A stretch of 64,000 nucleotides of DNA from Pseudomonas panipatensis (GTDB lineage Bacteria > Pseudomonadota > Gammaproteobacteria > Pseudomonadales > Pseudomonadaceae). The notes below the pieces were generated by a model, which saw nothing but the letters and a program-made list of their open reading frames with translations, was not told the DNA's origin and ran no database searches. How positions within the stretch are numbered: position 1 is the stretch's first letter; each line of letters starts with the position of its first letter. A program made the position numbers and the translations under genes. The stretch is from NCBI RefSeq assembly GCF_900099785.1, contig NZ_FNDS01000002.1, positions 725,644-789,643 of the forward strand, written 5' to 3'. Shown piece by piece: positions 56,837 through 64,000 of this stretch.

Positions 56837-56858
56837 GCCCCGGAGAGGGGCTTGATTC
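56830..56858 (-). terminator. Terminator-like hairpin between rpsN and rpsH
   Basis: GAATCAAGCCCC / GGGGCTTGATTC with 5-base loop, followed on the minus strand by GTTTTTG. It lies in a 186-nt gap within the spc operon. Confidence 0.75.
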
Positions 56859-56900
56859 GCTAAGCGATCAACGGAGCCGTCTCCGACTCCGTTTCGGGAC

Positions 56901-57206
56901 TTACCAGCTGGCTTTCACCAGGCCAGGTACGTCACCGCGCATCGCAGCTTCACGCAGCTTGTTACGGCTCAGGCCGAACTTGCGGTAGAAGCCGTGCGGA
57001 CGACCAGTCAGACGGCAACGGTTACGCAGGCGGCTGGCGCTTGCGTCACGCGGTTGCTTCTGCAGGGCGACCTGCGCATTCCAACGCTCTTCCGCGGTGG
57101 AGTTCGGGCTAGCGATGATCGCTTTCAGCTCGGCACGCTTTTTGGCGTACTTGGCTACCGTCAGCTGACGCTTCAGCTCACGGTTTTTCATGCTCTCTTT
57201 TGCCAT
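56901..57206 (-). CDS. rpsN: 30S ribosomal protein S14
   Basis: 101 residues, zinc-free (C-minus) type; [20 protein letters not shown] and [22 protein letters not shown] 57206 chosen over an upstream in-frame start. Confidence 0.97.
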   Translation of the reverse strand: MAKESMKNRELKRQLTVAKYAKKRAELKAIIASPNSTAEERWNAQVALQKQPRDASASRLRNRCRLTGRPHGFYRKFGLSRNKLREAAMRGDVPGLVKASW

Positions 57207-57219
57207 GTTCCTACTCCAA

Positions 57220-57759
57220 TCAGTTGCGGAACGGGAAGTTGAAGGCGCGCAGCAGAGCGCGACCTTCATCGTCCGTACGGGCGGTGGTGGTCAGGGTGAT
57301 GTCCATACCGCGCAGAGCATCGATCTTGTCGTAGTCGATTTCCGGGAAGATGATCTGCTCTTTCACGCCCATGCTGTAGTTGCCACGACCATCGAAGGAC
57401 TTGGCATTCAGGCCGCGGAAGTCACGCACGCGCGGCAGGGAGATGGAGAGCAGACGATCCAGGAACTCGTACATACGGTCGCCACGCAGGGTGACCTTGA
57501 CGCCGATCGGCCAGCCTTCACGAATCTTGAAGCCAGCGATGGACTTACGTGCGTAAGTCACGATCGGTTTCTGGCCAGCGATCTTCTCGAGATCGGCTAC
57601 AGCGCTTTCGATGACTTTCTTGTCGCCGACAGCTTCGCCCAGACCCATGTTGAGGGTGATTTTGGTAACGCGCGGAACTTCCATCACGTTCGCCAGCTGA
57701 AGCTCTTGCTTCAGCTTGGGCGCGATTTCCTTCCGATAAATTTCTTTCAATCGTGCCAT
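57220..57759 (-). CDS. rplE: 50S ribosomal protein L5
   Basis: 179 residues; 5S rRNA binder; [20 protein letters not shown] and [20 protein letters not shown]. Confidence 0.98.
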   Translation of the reverse strand: MARLKEIYRKEIAPKLKQELQLANVMEVPRVTKITLNMGLGEAVGDKKVIESAVADLEKIAGQKPIVTYARKSIAGFKIREGWPIGVKVTLRGDRMYEFLDRLLSISLPRVRDFRGLNAKSFDGRGNYSMGVKEQIIFPEIDYDKIDALRGMDITLTTTARTDDEGRALLRAFNFPFRN

Positions 57760-57778
57760 GGTGATCTACCTAGCTCCC

Positions 57779-58093
57779 TCAAGCCTGAACCGGTTTCTGG
57801 GTCGACTTGAAGACACGAATTTTCTTACCGTCTTCTACCTTGAAACCAACGCGGTCAGCCTTGCTGGTTTCCGGATTGAAGATGGCGACGTTGGAGACGT
57901 GCAGAGGCGCCTCCTTCTCGACGATCCCGCCTTGCTGGTTGAGCATGGGATTAGGCTTGGTGTGGCGCTTGATCAGGTTCACACCGCCAACGACCAGGCG
58001 GTCGTCAGCGAGAACTTTCAGCACCTTGCCACGCTTGCCCTTGTCCTTGCCGGCAATGACGATGACTTCGTCGTCACGACGAATTTTTTGCAT
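57779..58093 (-). CDS. rplX: 50S ribosomal protein L24
   Basis: 104 residues; KOW motif [20 protein letters not shown] near the N-terminus. Confidence 0.98.
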   Translation of the reverse strand: MQKIRRDDEVIVIAGKDKGKRGKVLKVLADDRLVVGGVNLIKRHTKPNPMLNQQGGIVEKEAPLHVSNVAIFNPETSKADRVGFKVEDGKKIRVFKSTQKPVQA

Positions 58094-58105
58094 GACGGCT
58101 ACTCC

Positions 58106-58474
58106 TTACAGCACTTCAGGGGCAAGCGAGACGATCTTCATGAACTTCTCGGTACGAAGTTCACGAGTCACCGGCCCAAAGATACGGGTGCCGATAGGCT
58201 CCTGCTTGTTGTTCAGCAGGACTGCGGCGTTGCCGTCGAAGCGAATGATGGAACCGTCGGTACGACGTACGCCGTGCTTGGTGCGAACGACCACGGCAGT
58301 CATGACCTGGCCCTTCTTCACTTTGCCGCGCGGAATCGCTTCCTTGACGGTGACCTTGATGATGTCGCCAATGCCGGCGTAGCGGCGGTGGGAACCGCCG
58401 AGCACCTTGATGCACATTACGCGACGCGCGCCGCTGTTATCAGCGACATCGAGCATGGATTGAGTCTGAATCAT
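58106..58474 (-). CDS. rplN: 50S ribosomal protein L14
   Basis: 122 residues; [20 protein letters not shown] and [13 protein letters not shown]. Confidence 0.98.
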
Positions 58475-58490
58475 CTTCTATCTCCGACCC

Positions 58491-58757
58491 TTAGACTTCC
58501 ACCGCGCGCTCGACGATATCAACCAGGGTCCAGGCCTTGGTTTTGGCCAGCGGACGGGTTTCGCGGATGGTGACCAGGTCACCAACGCGGCACTGATTGG
58601 TTTCGTCGTGGGCGTGCAGTTTGGTCGAACGCTTCACGTATTTGCCGTAGATCGGGTGCTTGACGCGACGCTCGATCAGAACGGTGACGGTCTTGTCCAT
58701 CTTGTCGCTGACGACGCGGCCGGTCAGCGTACGGACGGTTTTCTGAGCTTCAGCCAT
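58491..58757 (-). CDS. rpsQ: 30S ribosomal protein S17
   Basis: 88 residues; [20 protein letters not shown] and [21 protein letters not shown] 58757, 2 nt after rpmC. Confidence 0.97.
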   Translation of the reverse strand: MAEAQKTVRTLTGRVVSDKMDKTVTVLIERRVKHPIYGKYVKRSTKLHAHDETNQCRVGDLVTIRETRPLAKTKAWTLVDIVERAVEV

Positions 58758-58759
58758 GA

Positions 58760-58951
58760 TCACTTACCTGCTTGCTGATTGAGCACAGTTTTGACGCGAG
58801 CGATATCGCGCTTCACCTGCGAGAGCAGGTGGGACTGCCCCAACTGGCCAGTTGCTTTCTGCATACGCAGATTGAACTGGTCGCGCAGCAGGCCGAGCAG
58901 TTGCTCGTTCAGCTGCTCCACGGATTTTTCACGAAGTTCATTCGCTTTCAT
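58760..58951 (-). CDS. rpmC: 50S ribosomal protein L29
   Basis: 63 residues; [20 protein letters not shown] and the DIARVKTVL end. ATG 58951 overlaps the rplP stop by one base (TGATG). Confidence 0.97.
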
Positions 58952-59364
58952 CACATCACCGTCCGCTTAACAAAGGAGGTGGCGAGCGGCAGCTTTGCAG
59001 CAGCCAGGGCGAATGCCTCACGCGCCAGCTCTTCGGAAACACCCTCGATCTCGTACAGGACCTTGCCCGGTTGAATCTGGGCTACCCAGTACTCGACGCC
59101 GCCCTTACCTTTACCCATACGAACTTCGAGGGGCTTTTTGGTAACCGGCTTGTCAGGGAATACGCGGATCCAGATCTTGCCGCCACGTTTCACGTGACGG
59201 GTCAGCGCACGACGTGCGGACTCGATCTGGCGCGCGGTGAGACGGCCACGGCTGGTCGCCTTCAGAGCGAACTCGCCGAAGCTGACTTTGCTACCGCGAT
59301 GAGCCAAGCCACGGTTGTGGCCGGTCATTTGCTTGCGGAACTTCGTACGCTTAGGTTGCAGCAT
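58951..59364 (-). CDS. rplP: 50S ribosomal protein L16
   Basis: 137 residues; [20 protein letters not shown] and [13 protein letters not shown]. Confidence 0.98.
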
Positions 59365-59375
59365 TTGCGTACTCC

Positions 59376-60062
59376 TTACTTAGCAGCTTTTTTACGAGGA
59401 GCGGGCGCTACCGGCTTCAGCTCTTCCTGGCGGCCACCAATGACCTCACCTTTGAAGATCCAAACCTTCACACCGATCACACCGTAGGTGGTGTGCGCTT
59501 CGTAGGTTGCATAGTCGATATCGGCACGCAGGGTGTGCAGGGGCACACGACCTTCGCGATACCATTCGGTACGAGCAATTTCAGCGCCGCCCAAACGACC
59601 ACTCACCTGGATCTTGATGCCCTTGGCACCAATACGCATGGCGTTCTGTACGGCGCGCTTCATGGCGCGACGGAACATTACGCGGCGTTCCAGCTGCTGA
59701 GCTACGCTCTGCGCAACCAGCATACCGTCGAGTTCCGGCTTGCGGATCTCTTCGATGTTGATGTGCACCGGCACACCCATTTGCTTGGTCAGGTCCTGAC
59801 GCAGCTTCTCAACATCTTCACCTTTCTTGCCGATCACGATGCCGGGACGAGCGGTGTGGATGGTGATGCGTGCGGTTTGTGCCGGACGATGGATATCGAT
59901 ACGGCTTACGGACGCGCTTTTTAGTTTGTCTTGGAGGTACTCACGGACCTTCAGGTCGGCAAACAGATAGTCGGCATAAGTGCGCTTATCCGCATACCAA
60001 ACAGAGGTGTGCTCCTTGACGATACCCAGGCGAATGCCATTGGGATGTACTTTCTGACCCAT
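59376..60062 (-). CDS. rpsC: 30S ribosomal protein S3
   Basis: 228 residues; [22 protein letters not shown] domain with [18 protein letters not shown] 60062 chosen. Confidence 0.98.
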   Translation of the reverse strand: MGQKVHPNGIRLGIVKEHTSVWYADKRTYADYLFADLKVREYLQDKLKSASVSRIDIHRPAQTARITIHTARPGIVIGKKGEDVEKLRQDLTKQMGVPVHINIEEIRKPELDGMLVAQSVAQQLERRVMFRRAMKRAVQNAMRIGAKGIKIQVSGRLGGAEIARTEWYREGRVPLHTLRADIDYATYEAHTTYGVIGVKVWIFKGEVIGGRQEELKPVAPAPRKKAAK

Positions 60063-60075
60063 CTGATCGACTCCG

Positions 60076-60408
60076 TTACTTGTCCGCAACCTTGACCGTG
60101 ATATGGCAAGACCGCTTCACGATGCGATCAGCACGGCCTTTGGCGCGCGGCATGATGCGCTTGAGCGAACGACCTTCGTTGACGAAGACGGTGGACACCT
60201 TGAGGTCATCCACATCAGCGCCTTCGTTGTGCTCAGCGTTGGCAACAGCCGACTCCAGCACTTTCTTCATGATCTCGGCGGCTTTCTTACTGCTGAAAGC
60301 CAGGAGGTTGAGCGCTTCGCCCACCTTCTTCCCGCGGATCTGGTCGGCGACCAAGCGGGCTTTCTGGGCGGAGATACGAGCGCCCGACAGCTTAGCGGCT
60401 ACTTCCAT
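60076..60408 (-). CDS. rplV: 50S ribosomal protein L22
   Basis: 110 residues; [20 protein letters not shown] and [20 protein letters not shown]. Confidence 0.98.
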
Positions 60409-60420
60409 CTTCCTTACCCC

Positions 60421-60696
60421 TTAACGCTTGGCTTTCTTGTCCGCAGCGTGCCCACGATAAGTGCGGGTAGCAGCGAACTCGCCGAGTTTGTGACCAACCA
60501 TGTCTTCGTTCACGAGGACCGGCACGTGTTGACGGCCGTTGTGAACAGCGATGGTCAGACCAACCATATGCGGCAGAATCATCGAACGGCGCGACCAGGT
60601 CTTGATCGGTTTGCGATCGTTCTTTTCCACCGCCACTTCGATCTTCTTCAACAGGTGAAGATCGATAAACGGACCTTTTTTCAGAGAACGCGGCAC
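60421..60696 (-). CDS. rpsS: 30S ribosomal protein S19
   Basis: 91 residues; [20 protein letters not shown] and [15 protein letters not shown]. Confidence 0.98.
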   Translation of the reverse strand: MPRSLKKGPFIDLHLLKKIEVAVEKNDRKPIKTWSRRSMILPHMVGLTIAVHNGRQHVPVLVNEDMVGHKLGEFAATRTYRGHAADKKAKR

Positions 60697-60712
60697 TGTC
60701 GTATCCCTCTAT

Positions 60713-61534
60713 TTACTTGCGGCGACGGACGATCATGTTATCGGTACGCTTGTTCGCGCGAGTCTTCTTACCTTTCGTCTGAAGACCCCACGGCGATACC
60801 GGATGACGACCAGCAGAGGTACGACCTTCACCACCACCATGCGGGTGGTCGACCGGGTTCATGGCAACACCACGAACGGTCGGGCGAACGCCACGCCAGC
60901 GCTTGGCACCAGCTTTACCCAGCGAACGCAGGCTGTGCTCGGAGTTCGAGACTTCGCCCAGGGTCGCACGGCAGTCAGCCAGGACTTTACGCATTTCGCC
61001 GGAACGCAGACGCACGGTCACGTAGGCACCTTCGCGGGCTACCAGCTGGGCGGAAGCGCCAGCGGAGCGAGCGATCTGAGCGCCTTTGCCAGGCTTCAGC
61101 TCGATACCGTGGATGGTGCTACCAACCGGGATATTGCGCAGCGGCATGTTGTTGCCGGCCTTGATCGGCGCGCCGATACCGGAGATCAGCTGATCGCCAG
61201 CTACCACGCCTTTGGGGGCGATGATGTAGCGACGCTCGCCGTCCGCGTATTTCAGCAGAGCGATGTGAGCAGTACGGTTCGGATCGTATTCAACACGCTC
61301 GACGATGGCAGGAATGCCATCCTTGTTGCGGCGGAAATCGACCAGACGGTAGTGCTGCTTGTGGCCACCACCGATATGACGAGTGGTGATGCGACCGTTG
61401 TTGTTACGGCCGCCCGACTTCGACTTCTTCTCGACCAGCGGTGCGTAGGGAGCGCCTTTGTGCAGCTCCTGATTCACCACTTTGACGACGAAGCGACGAC
61501 CAGCGGAAGTCGGTTTGCATTTAACGATTGCCAT
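60713..61534 (-). CDS. rplB: 50S ribosomal protein L2
   Basis: 273 residues; peptidyl-transferase neighbour; [20 protein letters not shown] and the C-terminal [20 protein letters not shown]. Confidence 0.98.
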   Translation of the reverse strand: MAIVKCKPTSAGRRFVVKVVNQELHKGAPYAPLVEKKSKSGGRNNNGRITTRHIGGGHKQHYRLVDFRRNKDGIPAIVERVEYDPNRTAHIALLKYADGERRYIIAPKGVVAGDQLISGIGAPIKAGNNMPLRNIPVGSTIHGIELKPGKGAQIARSAGASAQLVAREGAYVTVRLRSGEMRKVLADCRATLGEVSNSEHSLRSLGKAGAKRWRGVRPTVRGVAMNPVDHPHGGGEGRTSAGRHPVSPWGLQTKGKKTRANKRTDNMIVRRRK

Positions 61535-61545
61535 GATGCACCCCT

Positions 61546-61845
61546 TTACTCAGCGCCAGCTGCGAAATCGAGATCCTGGCCCGGCTGGAGGGCGATGTAC
61601 GCCTTTTTCCAGTCGTTACGCTTGCCCAGGCCGCGAACGGTACGCTTGGTCTTGCCCTGAACGTTCAGGGTGGTGACGCGACGTACTTTCACGCCGAACA
61701 GGCTTTCTACGGCCTTCTTGATTTCCAGCTTGGTTGCATCAGTGGCAACCTTGAAAACGAATTGACTGTTGCCGTCCGCGAGCCCCGTGGCTTTCTCGGA
61801 GATATGCGGGCCCAGCAGCACTTTGAATACGCGTTCCTGGTTCAT
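61546..61845 (-). CDS. rplW: 50S ribosomal protein L23
   Basis: 99 residues; [20 protein letters not shown] and [15 protein letters not shown]. Start overlaps the rplD stop by 4 nt. Confidence 0.98.
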   Translation of the reverse strand: MNQERVFKVLLGPHISEKATGLADGNSQFVFKVATDATKLEIKKAVESLFGVKVRRVTTLNVQGKTKRTVRGLGKRNDWKKAYIALQPGQDLDFAAGAE

Positions 61846-62444
61846 CCCAGCAGCTCCTCGAACTTCTTCACGGCAGACACGGTGACCAGCACCTTGTCGT
61901 AGGCGATCAGGCTGACCGGGTCGGAACCCTGGACGTCGCGTACGTCGACGTGCGCCAGATTGCGCGCAGCCAGGTACAGGTTCTCATCGACGCCATCGGT
62001 AACGATCAGCACGTCTTTCAGGCCCAGGCCATCCAGCTTGCTAACCAGACCTTTGGTTTTCGGCGCATCGACAGCGAAGTCAGCAACGATAACCAGACGC
62101 TCCAGACGAACCAGCTCGGAGAGGATGGAGCGCATAGCAGCGCGGTACATCTTCTTGTTGAGCTTCTGGGAGTGATCTTGCGGTTTAGCGGCGAAAGTGG
62201 TGCCGCCGCCACGCCAGATGGGGCTACGGATGGTGCCAGCACGAGCACGACCGGTGCCCTTCTGACGCCACGGCTTCTTGCCACCACCGGAGACTTCGGA
62301 ACGAGTCTTCTGAGCACGGGTGCCCTGACGACCGCCAGCCATGTAGGCGACGACTGCCTGGTGAACCAGAGTCTCGTTGAATTCGCTACCAAAGGTACGC
62401 TCGGAGACTTCGATAGCCTGAGCGCCATTCACATTAAGTTGCAT
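61842..62444 (-). CDS. rplD: 50S ribosomal protein L4
   Basis: 200 residues; [20 protein letters not shown] and [19 protein letters not shown]. In enterics L4 autoregulates the S10 operon; the leader here was not analysed for that structure. Confidence 0.98.
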   Translation of the reverse strand: MQLNVNGAQAIEVSERTFGSEFNETLVHQAVVAYMAGGRQGTRAQKTRSEVSGGGKKPWRQKGTGRARAGTIRSPIWRGGGTTFAAKPQDHSQKLNKKMYRAAMRSILSELVRLERLVIVADFAVDAPKTKGLVSKLDGLGLKDVLIVTDGVDENLYLAARNLAHVDVRDVQGSDPVSLIAYDKVLVTVSAVKKFEELLG

Positions 62445-62458
62445 CTCAGCTTCCCCTC

Positions 62459-63094
62459 TTAACCGCGAGCCTTGGCTGCCGGACGCACGAGCACGTCACC
62501 GCCGGTAGCGCCAGGAACAGCACCTTTGACCAGCAGCAGATTACGCTCAGCATCGACACGCACGACCTCAAGGGATTGAACGGTTACGCGCTCAGCACCC
62601 ATGTGACCGGACATTTTCTTGCCCTTGAACACTCGACCAGGAGTCTGGCACTGGCCGATTGAACCCGGGACGCGGTGGGAAACGGAGTTACCGTGGGTAT
62701 TGTCTTGACCACGGAAGTTCCAGCGCTTGATGGTACCGGCGTAGCCTTTACCCTTGGATTCACCGGTAACGTCTACCAGTTGACCAGCCTGGAACAGATC
62801 GACGGAGATGGAATCGCCAGCCTTGAACTCCTCTTCGCCCAGACGGAACTCCCACACGCCGCGACCGGCGGCGACATTCGCCTTGGCAAAGTGACCGGCT
62901 TGCGCCTTGGTCACACGAGAAGCACGACGCTCGCCCGCAGTTACCTGCACAGCGCGATAGCCATCGGTCTCTTCATTTTTGAACTGGGTGACGCGATTCG
63001 GCTCGACCTCGATGACCGTGACCGGAATAGAGACACCATCTTCGGTGAAAATACGGGTCATGCCGCATTTACGACCGACAACACCAATTGTCAT
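62459..63094 (-). CDS. rplC: 50S ribosomal protein L3
   Basis: 211 residues; [20 protein letters not shown] and the W-loop [23 protein letters not shown] 63094 preferred to the longer reading at 63127. Confidence 0.98.
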   Translation of the reverse strand: MTIGVVGRKCGMTRIFTEDGVSIPVTVIEVEPNRVTQFKNEETDGYRAVQVTAGERRASRVTKAQAGHFAKANVAAGRGVWEFRLGEEEFKAGDSISVDLFQAGQLVDVTGESKGKGYAGTIKRWNFRGQDNTHGNSVSHRVPGSIGQCQTPGRVFKGKKMSGHMGAERVTVQSLEVVRVDAERNLLLVKGAVPGATGGDVLVRPAAKARG

Positions 63095-63176
63095 GTTTTG
63101 AACCTCTTTAGTGTACGGGGCTTTCACCCGCTATGGCCGCCCATTTCAGAGCGTTACACGACCAATGCCGAAGGCA

Positions 63177-63488
63177 TTAGCCGAGGCTGATCTGTACTTC
63201 GACGCCAGCAGCAAGGTCGAGCTTCATCAGCGCGTCGACGGTTTTGTCTGTCGGCTGAACGATGTCGAGAACACGCTTGTGGGTACGAATTTCGTACTGG
63301 TCACGAGCGTCCTTGTTGACGTGCGGGGAAATCAGCACGGTGTAACGTTCCTTGCGGGTCGGCAGAGGAATCGGACCACGCACCTGAGCGCCAGTACGTT
63401 TCGCGGTTTCCACGATTTCCTGGGTAGATTGGTCGATCAGGCGATGGTCAAAAGCCTTCAACCGAATACGGATTTGTTGATTTTGCAT
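63177..63488 (-). CDS. rpsJ: 30S ribosomal protein S10 (NusE)
   Basis: 103 residues; [20 protein letters not shown] and [15 protein letters not shown]. First gene of the S10 operon; also the transcription antitermination factor NusE. Confidence 0.98.
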   Translation of the reverse strand: MQNQQIRIRLKAFDHRLIDQSTQEIVETAKRTGAQVRGPIPLPTRKERYTVLISPHVNKDARDQYEIRTHKRVLDIVQPTDKTVDALMKLDLAAGVEVQISLG

Positions 63489-63551
63489 TTGACCTCAGAC
63501 TCCAAGTTGCCATTCCCAACGGACGGACTCCGCCCGCTAAAAGGAGGCGCA

Positions 63552-63580
63552 ATTGTACGGATGCCCCCAGGGGGTGTCAA
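63552..63580 (-). promoter_or_regulatory. S10 operon promoter
   Basis: Minus strand: TTGACA (63575-63580), exactly 17 nt, TACAAT (63552-63557), near-consensus sigma-70. The spacer begins with the perfect palindrome CCCCCTGGGGG. Drives rpsJ. Confidence 0.85.
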
Positions 63581-63599
63581 TATTTGATCAATGAAACGA

Positions 63600-63625
63600 A
63601 AAAGGGGCCCCAGAGGGCCCCTTTT
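63600..63625 (-). terminator. tuf terminator
   Basis: AAAAGGGGCCC-CAGA-GGGCCCCTTTT, with flanking A/T runs, between tuf and the S10 promoter. Confidence 0.9.
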
Positions 63626-63646
63626 CCTTACGCACTAGATCAAGGA

Positions 63647-64000
<354 letters not shown>

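Overview
The window is from a high-GC gammaproteobacterium, almost certainly a Pseudomonas. The right-hand 21 kb carries ssb, an MFS transporter, uvrA, a ferritin and katA, followed by the alpha, spc and S10 ribosomal protein operons ending in tuf, in the order known from Pseudomonas. The cobalamin genes, which include cobG, a CbiG-CobJ fusion and a ChlI/ChlD-type partner for CobN, are also of the Pseudomonas type. No rRNA, tRNA, insertion sequence or CRISPR array was seen.

Region 1 (1-22.1 kb) is a catabolic cluster. It contains a Rieske oxygenase and a ferredoxin-type reductase resembling KshA/KshB, two KstD-like flavoproteins, a two-component flavin monooxygenase resembling HsaA/HsaB, a luciferase-like monooxygenase, three short-chain dehydrogenases, an old-yellow-enzyme homologue with a C-terminal Cys cluster, an alpha/beta hydrolase, a RibBA homologue with an altered active site, an outer-membrane/periplasmic DUF1302-DUF1329 pair, and a LuxR-type regulator. 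The enzyme set is that of steroid ring degradation, so a steroid or another polycyclic isoprenoid is the best guess for the substrate; that is inference. At least eight transcription units in this region carry the same 19-20 bp box, CTAGTCC-N4-GGACGATG, always in the same orientation and 56-97 bp before the first start codon. This defines a regulon, probably that of the LuxR-type protein encoded in the cluster. It also includes a Nudix hydrolase and a 54-residue membrane protein. A GYD-domain protein, a 1-Cys peroxiredoxin and a Mut7-C protein lie inside the region without the box.

Region 2 (22.1-42 kb) holds aerobic cobalamin biosynthesis in two blocks, each with a cobalamin riboswitch: cobM-cobE facing riboswitch-cobW-cobN, then chlI-chlD-like genes, and cobK-cbiD-cobL facing riboswitch-cobG-cobH-cobI-cobJ. 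Between them sit a DAHP synthase gene preceded by two tandem aromatic-rich leader peptides and an attenuator, a 97-bp tandem repeat array, a HigBA-type toxin-antitoxin pair, and a Bro-N gene whose 240-nt upstream region is full of mutually exclusive complementary segments, as expected of a switchable RNA.

Region 3 (42-64 kb) is housekeeping: a 65-residue hypothetical protein, ssb, an MFS transporter, uvrA, heme-less ferritin ftnA/bfrA, katA, then rplQ-rpoA-rpsD-rpsK-rpsM, rpmJ-secY-rplO-rpmD-rpsE-rplR-rplF-rpsH-rpsN-rplE-rplX-rplN-rpsQ-rpmC-rplP-rpsC-rplV-rpsS-rplB-rplW-rplD-rplC-rpsJ and the 3' end of tuf, all of the ribosomal block on the minus strand. Two places in it (rpmJ/rpsM and rpsN/rpsH) share a layout in which the 3' arm of an intrinsic terminator supplies the -35 hexamer of the next promoter.
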